Notes under the pieces: generated by a model
What the model saw: the letters and a program-made list of their open reading frames with translations, nothing else
The model's database searches: none
What the model was told of the DNA's origin: nothing
Translations under genes and position numbers: made by a program
Part shown: in pieces, positions 8,611 through 17,239 of the stretch
Layout of the letters: each line of letters starts with the position of its first letter
How positions within the stretch are numbered: position 1 is the stretch's first letter
Origin: Bin94 sp965215535
GTDB lineage: Bacteria; Gemmatimonadota; Gemmatimonadetes; Longimicrobiales; Gaopeijiaceae
Reading direction: 5' to 3'
DNA length: 64,000 nucleotides
NCBI GenBank assembly: GCA_965215535.1
Contig: OZ244063.1
Location: 1,054,001-1,118,000 of the forward strand

Positions 8611-10395
8611 TCATGGGTTCGCTTTGCCCGCCACGTGGCGCACAGTCCTGCGCCAGTCCGTGGAGCGGGATTGTCTCTGGCCGATCAGCTCCCGCTTTTC
8701 CGTCAGCAGCTTCGTCTTCTCCGGTTCGCTGGCCGCTGCCAGGGCCGCGTCGAGCGCATCCAGCCGGCGGTTCAGAGCCGTGTCTTCGATCTGGCCAACA
8801 GTATCCGCAAAGACGTCTTCGACCGGAGACGGATCCTCGGGATCTCGCATGAGGCGCTCGAACTTTGCAACCGCTTCGGGCATCGTTCCCTCGGGCAGGG
8901 CTTCGAGTTCCGGATTGTCGAGAAGCTCCTCGAAGATGGCACGGTAGGCGCGGTCCTCCAAGTCCGACGGTCCCAGACGCTCGCCGGCACGCTCCACCCA
9001 GGCGCGATGCCTGAGAAGGAGAAGGAGGAGGAGACGCTCGGGTCCGAGACCGGAGATGCGCGGTCCGGGCACTCTCGGCCGCCGGGGAGACGTGTCTGGC
9101 GGCGGCGGGGCGGGAGTCGCGGCCAGCTCGGCCTCGAGGGTGCTGCGCCGCACACCGGTCCGCTCTGCGACCCGCGCAATGTAGATGTCGCGCAGCCCCG
9201 GGTCGCGCACCGCCCTGAGGGTGGGAAGAAGCCGGTCCAGGGCATCGCGCGTGTGCTCGATCGAGCGAAAGGCGTCGCGCTCCTCCAGGAGAGCCAGCTT
9301 GCGATCCAGAACATCGACCGCCTGGCCGATATAGCTCTGCACCGCCCGGGCGCCCTCCGCGCGGGCCACCGAATCGGGATCCTCGCCCTCGGGCAGGGTC
9401 ACCACCGAGACCTGGAGCCCATGCGCCAGGAGGATGTCTGCGGCGCGGAAGGTGGCGCGCGCGCCGGCCGGGTCGCTGTCGAAGAGAATGCGGGCGTGCT
9501 CGGTGTACTGGCGCAGCAGGGTGGCGTGCTCGGGGGTCAGCGCGGTGCCGAGCGGGGCGACGGCGTTGGCCACTCCCGCCACCGCCAGCGAGATGGCGTC
9601 CATGAAGCCCTCGACGAGGAGGGCGGCCTTCTCCTTGCGGATCTCGTTGCGCGCCCAGCGGAGCCCGTAGAGCACCGAACCCTTGTGGAAGATGGGATTT
9701 TCGGGCGAGTTGATATACTTGGGGCCCCTGCCGCCCTCGAGGATCCGTCCCCCGAAGGCAAGCACCCGTCCGGCAGGCGATTCGATGGCAAAGGTGATGC
9801 GATTGCGAAAGGCGTCGTAGATGCGATCGCCCGTCTCGCCGACCTTGAGCAGACCCAGCTCGCGCAGAATCGCTTCGTCGATTTCGTGGCGGGCGGCGGC
9901 GGTGCGAAAGGCGTCCCAGGAGTCGGGGGCGTAGCCGATGCGAAAGCGTTCGCCCTCGTCGCGCCCGATTCCCCGCTCCCGGAGGTAGCGGCGCGCGCCC
10001 TCGCCCCCCTCCCACTCCCAGAGCCGCTCCATGAAAAAGGCGTTGGCAAAGGCGGAGGCCTCGTACCAGGGACGCCCGGGGTCGTCGGTCCCCTTGCGGC
10101 CCCGCTCGTCGCGCACATCGACTCCGCAGCGCGCGCCGACATACCTGACGGCATCGACGAAGCCCATTCCCTGATGCTTCATGAGGAAGCGGAAGACATC
10201 GCCGGATTCGCCCGAGGAGAAGTCGTGGAAGAAGTTCTTTGCGGGCACCACGAAGAACGAGGGCGTGCGTTCTTCCTTGAAGGGGCTGAGCCCAACGTAG
10301 TCCTTGCCGGCCTTCTTGAGCGACACGAACTCGCCAATGATGGCCACGATGTCGGCGCGAGCCCGCACCTCCTCGACGACGCTGTCGCGGATCAA
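8611..10395 (-). CDS. dnaG: DNA primase DnaG with degenerate zinc-binding domain
   Basis: A 594-residue replicative primase. The TOPRIM core is intact: LLVEGFMDAISL supplies the catalytic Glu and ILFDSDPAGA the DxD metal site. The RNA-polymerase domain motif GGRILEGG-PKYINSPE and a helical helicase-binding C-terminus are present. The N-terminal zinc-binding domain keeps its fold signature and exact spacing (x2, x17, x2), but all four ligands are replaced: Ser37, Lys40, Asp58, Ser61 where the family has Cys, His, Cys, Cys. The surrounding text (GLSPF, RTPSF, FFHDF, SGDVFRF) is otherwise well conserved, so this is substitution rather than decay. Start ATG; dnaG lies between mutS2 and the zinc ribbon gene. 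Confidence 0.96.
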   Translation of the reverse strand: MIRDSVVEEVRARADIVAIIGEFVSLKKAGKDYVGLSPFKEERTPSFFVVPAKNFFHDFSSGESGDVFRFLMKHQGMGFVDAVRYVGARCGVDVRDERGRKGTDDPGRPWYEASAFANAFFMERLWEWEGGEGARRYLRERGIGRDEGERFRIGYAPDSWDAFRTAAARHEIDEAILRELGLLKVGETGDRIYDAFRNRITFAIESPAGRVLAFGGRILEGGRGPKYINSPENPIFHKGSVLYGLRWARNEIRKEKAALLVEGFMDAISLAVAGVANAVAPLGTALTPEHATLLRQYTEHARILFDSDPAGARATFRAADILLAHGLQVSVVTLPEGEDPDSVARAEGARAVQSYIGQAVDVLDRKLALLEERDAFRSIEHTRDALDRLLPTLRAVRDPGLRDIYIARVAERTGVRRSTLEAELAATPAPPPPDTSPRRPRVPGPRISGLGPERLLLLLLLRHRAWVERAGERLGPSDLEDRAYRAIFEELLDNPELEALPEGTMPEAVAKFERLMRDPEDPSPVEDVFADTVGQIEDTALNRRLDALDAALAAASEPEKTKLLTEKRELIGQRQSRSTDWRRTVRHVAGKANP

Positions 10396-10449
10396 CCCCG
10401 GCCTCCGATCGGTGCGCGCAGCGGGCCCTGAATCATGCCGATGCCTGCG

Positions 10450-12906
10450 TCATTGAGGGACTCCGAGTTCGACAACGGTGACGCCGTAGCCGCCCTCGGC
10501 GGGCTTGCCGGGGCGAAATGAGGTCACGCGGGGGTCGGCGCTCAGAACTGCCTCGGCTCGCGCGCGAAGTGCCCCGGTTCCCTTGCCATGAATGATGCGA
10601 ATTTCGCGCAGATCGGCCACTGCCGCCCCATCAAGCGCCAACTGGAGCGACCGCTCGGCCTCGTCTGCGCGCTGTCCCCGCAGGTCGATCTCGGTGCGGG
10701 GATCGGGAAGGGTCCACCCCCCCATTCCCTCCGCCTCCTCTTCGCGCCCGGCGCCACCTTCGCCACCGGCCCCGTCGCCCGCACTCTCGATCTCGATCCG
10801 CGCCCGGTCCACCCTGAGCCGCATTCCGCCGCCGATCTCCACCACCAGGGCATTCTCCTGCGCGCCAACCACCGTGCCCCGCACTCCCAGGTCGGTGACC
10901 CGCACGGCGCTGCCCGGGGCGAGGGGTTCGGAGACGTCCTCGGCCGGATCCCCTGCACGGTCCCTGGCCCGGGAATCGCCCCCGTTGCTGTCGTTCGCGG
11001 ACGGGTCTGCCATCAGCGCCCGCGCCGCCCCCTCCATCCGGCGACGCGCCCGCCGCGCCAGCTCGTCTTCCTCTACCCTCTGGTGGGCCCCCTCGCGCAG
11101 CGCCGCAATCACCTCCTCGACCTCGCGCCGCGCATCAAGGAGCAGCGTCCGGGCCTCCCGACGCGCCCGCCGCGCCAGCTCATCCTCTCGCTCTGCCAGA
11201 GCCCGGGTGCGCACCTCGAGTTCGCCACGGAGCGCCTCCACCCGGGCCTGCGCCGCATCCAGCGCGGTCAGTCGCCGCTGCACGGTTTCTTCACTGGCTT
11301 CCAGGCTGGCAAGGAGATCGTCGATTCCGGTCTCGCGATCGTCGCGCAGCTCGTCGGCACGATCGAGCACCCCGGTCGGAAATCCGAGTCCGCGGGCAAT
11401 CGCCAGACCGTAGCTGCGTCCGGGGCGACCGGCGACGAAGTGGTAGGTGGGCTGCATCCGCCGGGCATCAAAGCGCAGCGAGGCGTTCACGATCCCGCTT
11501 CCGGGCCGGGCCAGCCGACGCATCCCCCCCAGGTGCGAGGTGACGATCGCCAGGGTGCCGCGTTCGGTCAGCGTCTCGACCACCGCGCGCGCCAGCGCTT
11601 CGCCCTCGGCCGGATCGGTGCCGCCCCCGGGTTCGTCGATCAGGACCAGCGCATTCGGACCCGCATCCTCCAGAATCGCCTGCAGATTGCGCAAGTGCGC
11701 CGAAAAGGTCGAGAGCGAATCGGCAATCGACTGATCGTCGCCCACATCGGCGAAGAAGCCATCGAAGAGCGGCAGGCGGGTGCCCCGGGCCACAGGAGGA
11801 ATGATCCCCGACTGGGCCAGTGCGGCAATCAGCCCGACCGATTTGAGGAAGACGGTCTTGCCGCCGGTGTTGGGGCCAGTCACCACCAGCGTCCGCTCGC
11901 CGGAGTCCAGGGCAAGGTCGAAGGGCACCACCGGACCTCCGGCCATCAGGAGCAGCGGATGGCGACCTCTGCGAATGACCAGATCTCCCCCGGTGAGCTC
12001 GGGGGCGGTGGCCTTCCAGCGGCGGGCGGTCCGGGCCAGGGCCAGAAGGAGGTCGAAGCGGGCCAGGAAACCGAACGAATCCCGAAGCGATAGAATCAGG
12101 TGGCGGCAGCGGTCGCTGAGGGCGCGCAGAATCCGTTCACATTCACGACTCTCGGCGCGCTCCAGGGCCCGCACCTGGTTCATCATGGCAATCGCCGACG
12201 GGGGTTCGATAAAGACGGTGGCGCCCGAGGCCGACTCGTCGTGGATGTAGCCGCCCAGCGTTCGCCGTCCCTCGCGGCGGAGGGGAATCACATAGCGGCC
12301 CTCGCGAATGGTGACCGAGGCGCCGGCCACGCGGTGACGGTCATCGATTCCGGTCAGAACCGACTCCAGATGGGCGACGACCCGGTTGTGGGCGCCGGCA
12401 AGCTGCACGCGCAATCGCGCCAGTTCGGGGCTGGCCCGATCCAGGATCCGGCCCTGGCGATCGACGCTGCGCTCCAGGATGGATTCGAGTCCCCGATCCT
12501 GCAGAATCCGCCCGGCAAGGACGCCCAGCGCACTCTCCGGAGAAGACGGGGCGAGGATTGCACGCACGCTGCGGCCAGTGGCCAGAAGAACGCCCAGCGC
12601 GGCCAGCTCCGCCGCAGTCAGGACCGAACCGGGCACGTTCAGGCGGCGCAGCGACTCGCCGACCTCGGGGAGCTCCGGAAAAGACCAGTGCGGATGATCG
12701 TCCAGGAAGCCGCGCGCATCCGCGACCGCAGCCAGGCGGCGGCGAATGCGTTCGGGGTCGTGGCCGGGCCGGAGCGCCCGCACCTCTCTCTGTCCCGGCG
12801 CCGTGGCGGCCTCCTCCGCGATTCGCTCCAGAACCCGCTCGAACTCCAGAACGGCGAGCGCACGCCGGGTGGCCCGGCGGGATTGGGGCTCCGGGGTGGC
12901 CGTCAT
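10450..12906 (-). CDS. mutS2: Endonuclease MutS2 with C-terminal Smr domain
   Basis: 818 residues from the ATG at 12906 (13 codons inside the longest open frame, whose first part holds a GC palindrome). MutS2 has MutS core and ATPase domains without mismatch recognition. It acts against recombination intermediates and, in some bacteria, on collided ribosomes. Walker A GPNTGGKT is near residue 345; Walker B reads LVLIDEPGGGTDP, slightly different from the usual DELGAGTDP. A coiled coil follows at about 530-640, a KOW-like segment at about 670, and a Smr nuclease domain with EIDLRGQRADEA and IIHGKGTGALR at the end. Confidence 0.95.
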   Translation of the reverse strand: MTATPEPQSRRATRRALAVLEFERVLERIAEEAATAPGQREVRALRPGHDPERIRRRLAAVADARGFLDDHPHWSFPELPEVGESLRRLNVPGSVLTAAELAALGVLLATGRSVRAILAPSSPESALGVLAGRILQDRGLESILERSVDRQGRILDRASPELARLRVQLAGAHNRVVAHLESVLTGIDDRHRVAGASVTIREGRYVIPLRREGRRTLGGYIHDESASGATVFIEPPSAIAMMNQVRALERAESRECERILRALSDRCRHLILSLRDSFGFLARFDLLLALARTARRWKATAPELTGGDLVIRRGRHPLLLMAGGPVVPFDLALDSGERTLVVTGPNTGGKTVFLKSVGLIAALAQSGIIPPVARGTRLPLFDGFFADVGDDQSIADSLSTFSAHLRNLQAILEDAGPNALVLIDEPGGGTDPAEGEALARAVVETLTERGTLAIVTSHLGGMRRLARPGSGIVNASLRFDARRMQPTYHFVAGRPGRSYGLAIARGLGFPTGVLDRADELRDDRETGIDDLLASLEASEETVQRRLTALDAAQARVEALRGELEVRTRALAEREDELARRARREARTLLLDARREVEEVIAALREGAHQRVEEDELARRARRRMEGAARALMADPSANDSNGGDSRARDRAGDPAEDVSEPLAPGSAVRVTDLGVRGTVVGAQENALVVEIGGGMRLRVDRARIEIESAGDGAGGEGGAGREEEAEGMGGWTLPDPRTEIDLRGQRADEAERSLQLALDGAAVADLREIRIIHGKGTGALRARAEAVLSADPRVTSFRPGKPAEGGYGVTVVELGVPQ

Positions 12907-12927
12907 CGAACCGGGCCGGGCCGGGGG

Positions 12928-12945
12928 ATGGGCGCGCGCGCCCAT
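12928..12945. repeat. 18-bp perfect palindrome upstream of mutS2
   Basis: ATGGGCGCGCGCGCCCAT reads identically on both strands and lies 21 bp upstream of the mutS2 ATG, in the gap between mutS2 and the plus-strand gene pair. It could be an operator or a cruciform-prone GC repeat. No other copy was noticed. Confidence 0.5.
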
Positions 12946-13133
12946 GGGAGGTGGAGATGTGGATATGGGGGAGACACGAGGTCTGCCGTCCTCTCCTGCG
13001 ATTGCCCTTTCAGCGGGGTCGCCGCCGGATTCTGATTGCCATGCTGATGGGCAGAGCGAATATGACCTTCGGTGCGCGCGGGCCGGATGCGCGAACAGAG
13101 GAAGCGATCAACATCGTCAGGAGAGGTGAATCG

Positions 13134-13250
13134 ATGAAGCGAGTGGTGGCAAGGTGCAGCTCTTCGGCGCAGGTGACGGTCACGCGCCGGAGACGCGATG
13201 AATCCCGGAAATGCGCGGAGGCCAAAGGCAAAGAGTGGAGGAAGAGATGA
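13134..13250 (+). CDS. Small basic 38-residue ORF coupled to next gene
   Basis: ATG preceded by a strong Shine-Dalgarno (AGGAGAGG, 6 nt spacing). It encodes 38 residues starting MKRVVARCSSSAQVTVTRR and ending in Lys/Arg-rich sequence. Its TGA overlaps the ATG of the next gene (ATGA at 13247-13250), the arrangement used throughout this genome for coupled genes. An upstream in-frame ATG at 13040 would lengthen it but lacks an equally good ribosome site. No family is recognised. It may be a translated leader that controls the following gene rather than a functional protein. Confidence 0.45.
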   Translation: MKRVVARCSSSAQVTVTRRRRDESRKCAEAKGKEWRKR

Positions 13251-13741
13251 ATCGCACGGTGGACAGGGTTGTCGAGGTGCTGCGGCGGACCGGGCCGGGA
13301 GCGCTTTCCGAGAGGCATCTGGCCGGCGAACTGCTCCGCTGCAGCCCTCCGATCCGCCTGACCGCGGGGGAGCTGGATCGGATCCTGAAGGACTCCGAGG
13401 GCAGACTTGCACGGCTCGAGATCACAGCCGACGACGCCGGCGAGATGATCCTGGACAGTTGGATTGTGCTGATGGACCCCGACGATGGCCCCACCCGCCC
13501 CTGGCTGGCAACGATGCTCTGGCGCAGCTTGGCGGCGATGGCCGAGGAGGTGAATCCGGATTCGCGCACAGATGTGGCCCGCTGGATCGGCCACGCTGAA
13601 CGGGCGGGACGGCTCCTGATGACGGCCTCGCGCTTCGGCCTCGCGGAGCCGGACTTGCGCTATGGGAAACGGCGGAGGCAGGGAATGGCCGACCCGCTGC
13701 CGGAGATCGACGCCAGCGTGCGTCCGGGTGAGCAATTATGA
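13247..13741 (+). CDS. Hypothetical protein, 164 residues
   Basis: Starts at an ATG with GGAGGAAGAG immediately upstream and overlapping the stop of the 38-residue ORF. The protein is soluble, acidic and helical: RTVDRVVEVLRRTG, a possible small helix-turn-helix in LSERHLAGELLR and LTAGELDRIL, then a Trp-rich middle (ATMLWRSLAAMAEE). No catalytic motif or export signal is visible and I do not recognise the family. Its last 6 bp overlap the end of the convergent membrane protein gene. The N-terminal part could bind DNA, but this is a guess. Confidence 0.6.
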   Translation: MNRTVDRVVEVLRRTGPGALSERHLAGELLRCSPPIRLTAGELDRILKDSEGRLARLEITADDAGEMILDSWIVLMDPDDGPTRPWLATMLWRSLAAMAEEVNPDSRTDVARWIGHAERAGRLLMTASRFGLAEPDLRYGKRRRQGMADPLPEIDASVRPGEQL

Positions 13742-14692
13742 CTGGCTCTCCGATTGGCGCAGGGATCGCTCCAGGGCGGCGATTGTTTTTTCGTCCTGCT
13801 CCGATTGCTCGATCACCCGATCGACCAGAAAGTCCATGTTGTCGAGCGAGGCTTCACCCGCCAATCCGAGCGTCTGCATCTCGCCCAGATTTGCCATGAC
13901 CTGCCACATCGTCTCGATCTCCGCTGTAAAGCTGCGCGCAATTCCCGTCAGCGTTCCCTCGGCCTCGGCAATCACGAGATCGGCGCGATCCGACAGCGAT
14001 TCCAGCTCCCGGGTCCTGACAATGTCCTGGTTGTGCCGATCCAGCAGATCGATGCGCGCCTCGCACTCCGCATAAAAATTGAGCAACACATCGGCGCGGG
14101 CGTCGAGCCTGTCCAGGGCACCTTTCAACTTGTCCATCAGAAGGCGGGCCCGCTTGTGCTGCCCCGCCACCATTTCGTTCTCCCTCTCGTCGCGGGCGCG
14201 TGCCTTCCAGTACGCTTCCTGCTGACGAGCCTCGTCCATCGCAGCCGCCAACGAGGAACGCGCGCCATGCCATTCGGATTCCTCGCCCAGGGTACGGCTC
14301 CGGTGGGCGCTGATCTGTTCGCGAAACCAGACAACGGCAAATTGATGAACCTGCAGAACGGTTTCGGGGTCCCCCGCGCGAAAGCTCCGGAACTTCTTCG
14401 CCAGGCGGGATCGTGTTCCGACAGATCTGACGATCCGCCACCCGACAATCCCCCCACCCCCCAGGAATGCACAAAGAAAGCCGAAGAACCATCCCAGTCC
14501 CCTCTCCGCCCCCTCCAGGATCAGAATGCCGGCAAGGAGGACAACCGTCAGACACCCCCACCCCATCGGCGAGATGCGCCTGGCCTGTGCGTTGTTGCCC
14601 GCGCGGATCTCTTCCTCAAAACAGATCTGCGCAAAGTCGTCGAGCAGGACAGAGCCGTGTGAGGACGGAGCCGGGGTGAGGTGGGGGTTCAT
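13736..14692 (-). CDS. Hypothetical membrane protein with coiled coil
   Basis: 318 residues from the ATG at 14692. Two adjacent membrane helices lie at about residues 42-80 (MGWGCLTVVLLAGILIL, GWFFGFLCAFLGGGG). They are followed by a long cytosolic alpha-helical region (about 95-318) rich in Arg, Glu and Gln with heptad character. No known domain is recognised. The layout (short N-terminus, hairpin in the membrane, long coiled coil) is like scaffold or stress-related membrane proteins. Convergent overlap of 6 bp with the 164-residue gene; dnaJ lies downstream after 128 bp. Confidence 0.65.
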   Translation of the reverse strand: MNPHLTPAPSSHGSVLLDDFAQICFEEEIRAGNNAQARRISPMGWGCLTVVLLAGILILEGAERGLGWFFGFLCAFLGGGGIVGWRIVRSVGTRSRLAKKFRSFRAGDPETVLQVHQFAVVWFREQISAHRSRTLGEESEWHGARSSLAAAMDEARQQEAYWKARARDERENEMVAGQHKRARLLMDKLKGALDRLDARADVLLNFYAECEARIDLLDRHNQDIVRTRELESLSDRADLVIAEAEGTLTGIARSFTAEIETMWQVMANLGEMQTLGLAGEASLDNMDFLVDRVIEQSEQDEKTIAALERSLRQSESQS

Positions 14693-14820
14693 GGGTGGAT
14701 CTTTGTTGCCGGCGTATGGGGGGCGGGCCGCGACCTGGGGAACGAATAACATCGGACGACCTGCATGACCGCGGCAATCCGGTCAACCCTGGCAGCGCCT
14801 CACACCACCATGCCCCCTCT

Positions 14821-15957
14821 TCAGCCCAGCGCCTCCTTCACACGCGACCAGAATCCCTGTTTGCGCGCGGGATCGATCCGCTCAGGGGGATTGTCCTCCA
14901 GATCGCGCAGTTCGGTCATGACGCGGCGCTGCTCGGCGGTCAGGTGTGTCGGCACCCAGACCGAGAGCTGGACCAGGAGATCGCCGGGGCGGCGGCCGTG
15001 CAGGGGAGGAACGCCCTCGCCAGCCAGGCGGACGACATCGCCATTCTGGGTGCCGGGCGGGATTTCGATCGAGCCCTGGCCCTCGAGGGTGGGAACCGTG
15101 ACGCGGTCGCCGAGAACGGCCTGGCCGAAGGTAATGGGAAGACTGACGATCAGATCGTTGCCATCGCGGGTGAAGCGCGGGTCCTCGGCCACCTCCAACT
15201 GCACCAGAATGTCGCCCCGCGGCCCTCCCTGCGGCCCCACATTTCCCTCGCTCCGCATTGTGATAAAGTTCTGCGAGGAGACTCCCGGCGGCACATCGAC
15301 CTGGACCTCGCGGGTAACCCGAATCCGGCCCTCGCCGCGACAGGGGCTGCAGCGCTCCGTGACGACCCGTCCCTGGCCGTCGCAGACGGTACACCGGCCC
15401 ACCGTTACCATGCGTCCGATCAGCGTTTGCTGCACGACGCGCTGCTCTCCGGTTCCCTGACAGGGTTCGCAGCGTCGGGGCTCGACCCCGGGCGCATGAC
15501 CGCTTCCATCGCAGCTCTGGCAGAGATCAAGCACCGCCACGCGCAGCGTCTTCGTGGCTCCATTGCGCACATCGCGCAGGGTGAGCGGCAGGGTGAGACG
15601 CAGCGATTTGCCGCGAGCGGGCCGCCGGGAACCGCCGCTCTGCGCGCCGAAGAGGTCGCCGAATCCACCGAAGTCGCGCATGAAGATCTCAAGCGCGTCG
15701 TTGAAGTTCATGCCGCCCTGAAAGCCGCCCCCCTGGGAGCGGGCGCCCTCGGGGCCGTAGCGGTCGTAGCGGGCGCGTCGGTCGGGGTCGCGCAGCACCT
15801 CCCAGGCCTCGGTCGCCTTCTTGAAGCGCTCCTCGGCCTCCTTCGAGCCGCGGTTGCGGTCGGGGTGGTCTCGCAGCGCCACCTTGCGGTACGCCTTCTT
15901 GATCTCGTCCTGGGTTGCGTCGCGCGCCACCCCGAGAAGGGAATAGTAGTCAGCCAT
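14821..15957 (-). CDS. dnaJ: Chaperone protein DnaJ
   Basis: 378 residues starting MADYYSLLGV at 15957; the longer open frame upstream has no J-domain similarity. The J domain carries HPD (RDHPDRN), followed by a Gly/Phe-rich linker. The zinc-finger domain has four CxxCxGxG repeats (CQSCDGSG, CEPCQGTG, CTVCDGQG, CSPCRGEG). The C-terminal client-binding domains are present. It stimulates the DnaK ATPase. It is directly downstream of hrcA (127 bp), but neither grpE nor dnaK lies between or beside them. Confidence 0.96.
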   Translation of the reverse strand: MADYYSLLGVARDATQDEIKKAYRKVALRDHPDRNRGSKEAEERFKKATEAWEVLRDPDRRARYDRYGPEGARSQGGGFQGGMNFNDALEIFMRDFGGFGDLFGAQSGGSRRPARGKSLRLTLPLTLRDVRNGATKTLRVAVLDLCQSCDGSGHAPGVEPRRCEPCQGTGEQRVVQQTLIGRMVTVGRCTVCDGQGRVVTERCSPCRGEGRIRVTREVQVDVPPGVSSQNFITMRSEGNVGPQGGPRGDILVQLEVAEDPRFTRDGNDLIVSLPITFGQAVLGDRVTVPTLEGQGSIEIPPGTQNGDVVRLAGEGVPPLHGRRPGDLLVQLSVWVPTHLTAEQRRVMTELRDLEDNPPERIDPARKQGFWSRVKEALG

Positions 15958-16084
15958 CGTATCTTGTCCGAGGGAGAGTGCGGAACCGTCGCAGGGAGAA
16001 CGAAACGGGCCGGAGCCGCAGCCGGTTCCTCCGTGGTCATCTGTCTGGCGAGTCTGCGTCGCACCCGACATGATCCACACACTC

Positions 16085-17152
16085 CTAGGGTTTGAGCATG
16101 CGGGTCACCAGAACCGAAGTATAATCGACGATCGCGATCACCTTTTCGTAGGGCATTCGCGTCGGTCCGATCACCCCGAGAACGCCGCGCAGACTGCCCA
16201 GCCGGTAGCCCGAGGTGACCAGTGTGAAGCCCGCGAGTTCCGGCCCATGTTCGCCGCCGATCGTTACGCAGGGGCCGTCGGTGACGGCGCGGTCGCCCAG
16301 AACCCGGGCCAGCAGCTCCTTGCGCTCGGTGAGTTCGATCAGCTCGCGCAGACGCTCATTGGAGGCGAACTCGGGCTGGGTGGCGATCGCCGATGTGCGT
16401 CCCAGCACAACCTCTTCGGGGCGCGGTGCGCCGGCGGCAAAGAGCTCTTCGCTCGATTCCAGGAAGATATTGAGAATATCCTGTCCCACCGGATCCTCAA
16501 CCGCGTCGCGCAGACGGTCGCCGAAGGAGCTGCGAATCTCGGCGAAGGTCAGCCCCGCCAGACGCTCGTTCAGGACCCGCTCGATTCCATCCAATCCCTT
16601 GCCGGGGGCCTCGCCGGGCAGATCGACATAGACGCTCCGCACCATGCCCGAGTGAATGGTGACCACCATCAGCACCCGGCGCGACGAGACCGGGATCAGA
16701 TCAATCTTGTGAAGGCGCGCATCGTCCAGGGGCGGCACCGATCCCACACCCAGCTCATTGACGAGGAGTCCCAGCGCCCGGGCCGCATTCCTGAGCATCC
16801 GCTCCAGGGTGCCCGCGCCGGCCAGGATCTCTTCCTCGATGCGCAGCCGGTCTTCGGGGGTCAGCGCTTCGGGCTGCACCAGCCGGTCCACGAAGAAGCG
16901 GTAGGCAAGATCGGTGGGAACCCGCCCCGCCGAGGTGTGGGGATGGCTCAGATAGCCCTCTTCCTCCAGATCGGCCATGGTGTTCCGAATCGTCGCCGGC
17001 GACACGCCCAGATCGTAGCGACGGGCCAGGGCGCGGCTGCCGGCGGGTTCGGCGGTCTCGACGTAGCTGCGGACCACAGCCTCCAGGATTTTTCTTTCGC
17101 GCTCCGAGAGAGATCCCTGGTCTTCGGCGGAGCGGCGCTCCACAACCGTCAT
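16085..17152 (-). CDS. hrcA: Heat-inducible transcription repressor HrcA
   Basis: A 355-residue repressor of class I heat-shock genes. N-terminal winged helix with RYDLGVSPATIRNTMADLEEEGYLSHPHTSAGRVPT, the most conserved HrcA segment (signature spans about residues 45-80). GAF-like core and dimerisation domain follow. In other bacteria HrcA binds the CIRCE inverted repeat. No CIRCE (TTAGCACTC and its inverse) is visible upstream of hrcA or dnaJ here. Start ATG at 17152. Confidence 0.94.
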   Translation of the reverse strand: MTVVERRSAEDQGSLSERERKILEAVVRSYVETAEPAGSRALARRYDLGVSPATIRNTMADLEEEGYLSHPHTSAGRVPTDLAYRFFVDRLVQPEALTPEDRLRIEEEILAGAGTLERMLRNAARALGLLVNELGVGSVPPLDDARLHKIDLIPVSSRRVLMVVTIHSGMVRSVYVDLPGEAPGKGLDGIERVLNERLAGLTFAEIRSSFGDRLRDAVEDPVGQDILNIFLESSEELFAAGAPRPEEVVLGRTSAIATQPEFASNERLRELIELTERKELLARVLGDRAVTDGPCVTIGGEHGPELAGFTLVTSGYRLGSLRGVLGVIGPTRMPYEKVIAIVDYTSVLVTRMLKP

Positions 17153-17194
17153 GCGTTGCCTTCTCCGGCGGATTGTGCGGATTGAGAGACGGGG

Positions 17195-17239
17195 TCAATG
17201 ATCAATGAATGATAATCGCCAGCGGTGTGCGCGCGTCAA
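17195..17239 (-). promoter_or_regulatory. Possible hrcA promoter and tandem 7-bp repeat
   Basis: On the minus strand a TTGACG box (17234-17239) precedes a TATCAT box (17209-17214) with a 19-bp spacer, upstream of hrcA. A tandem TCAATGA TCAATGA occupies 17195-17208. The spacer is long for a sigma-70 promoter, so this is weak. The -35 box overlaps the stop of hemW. Confidence 0.3.
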
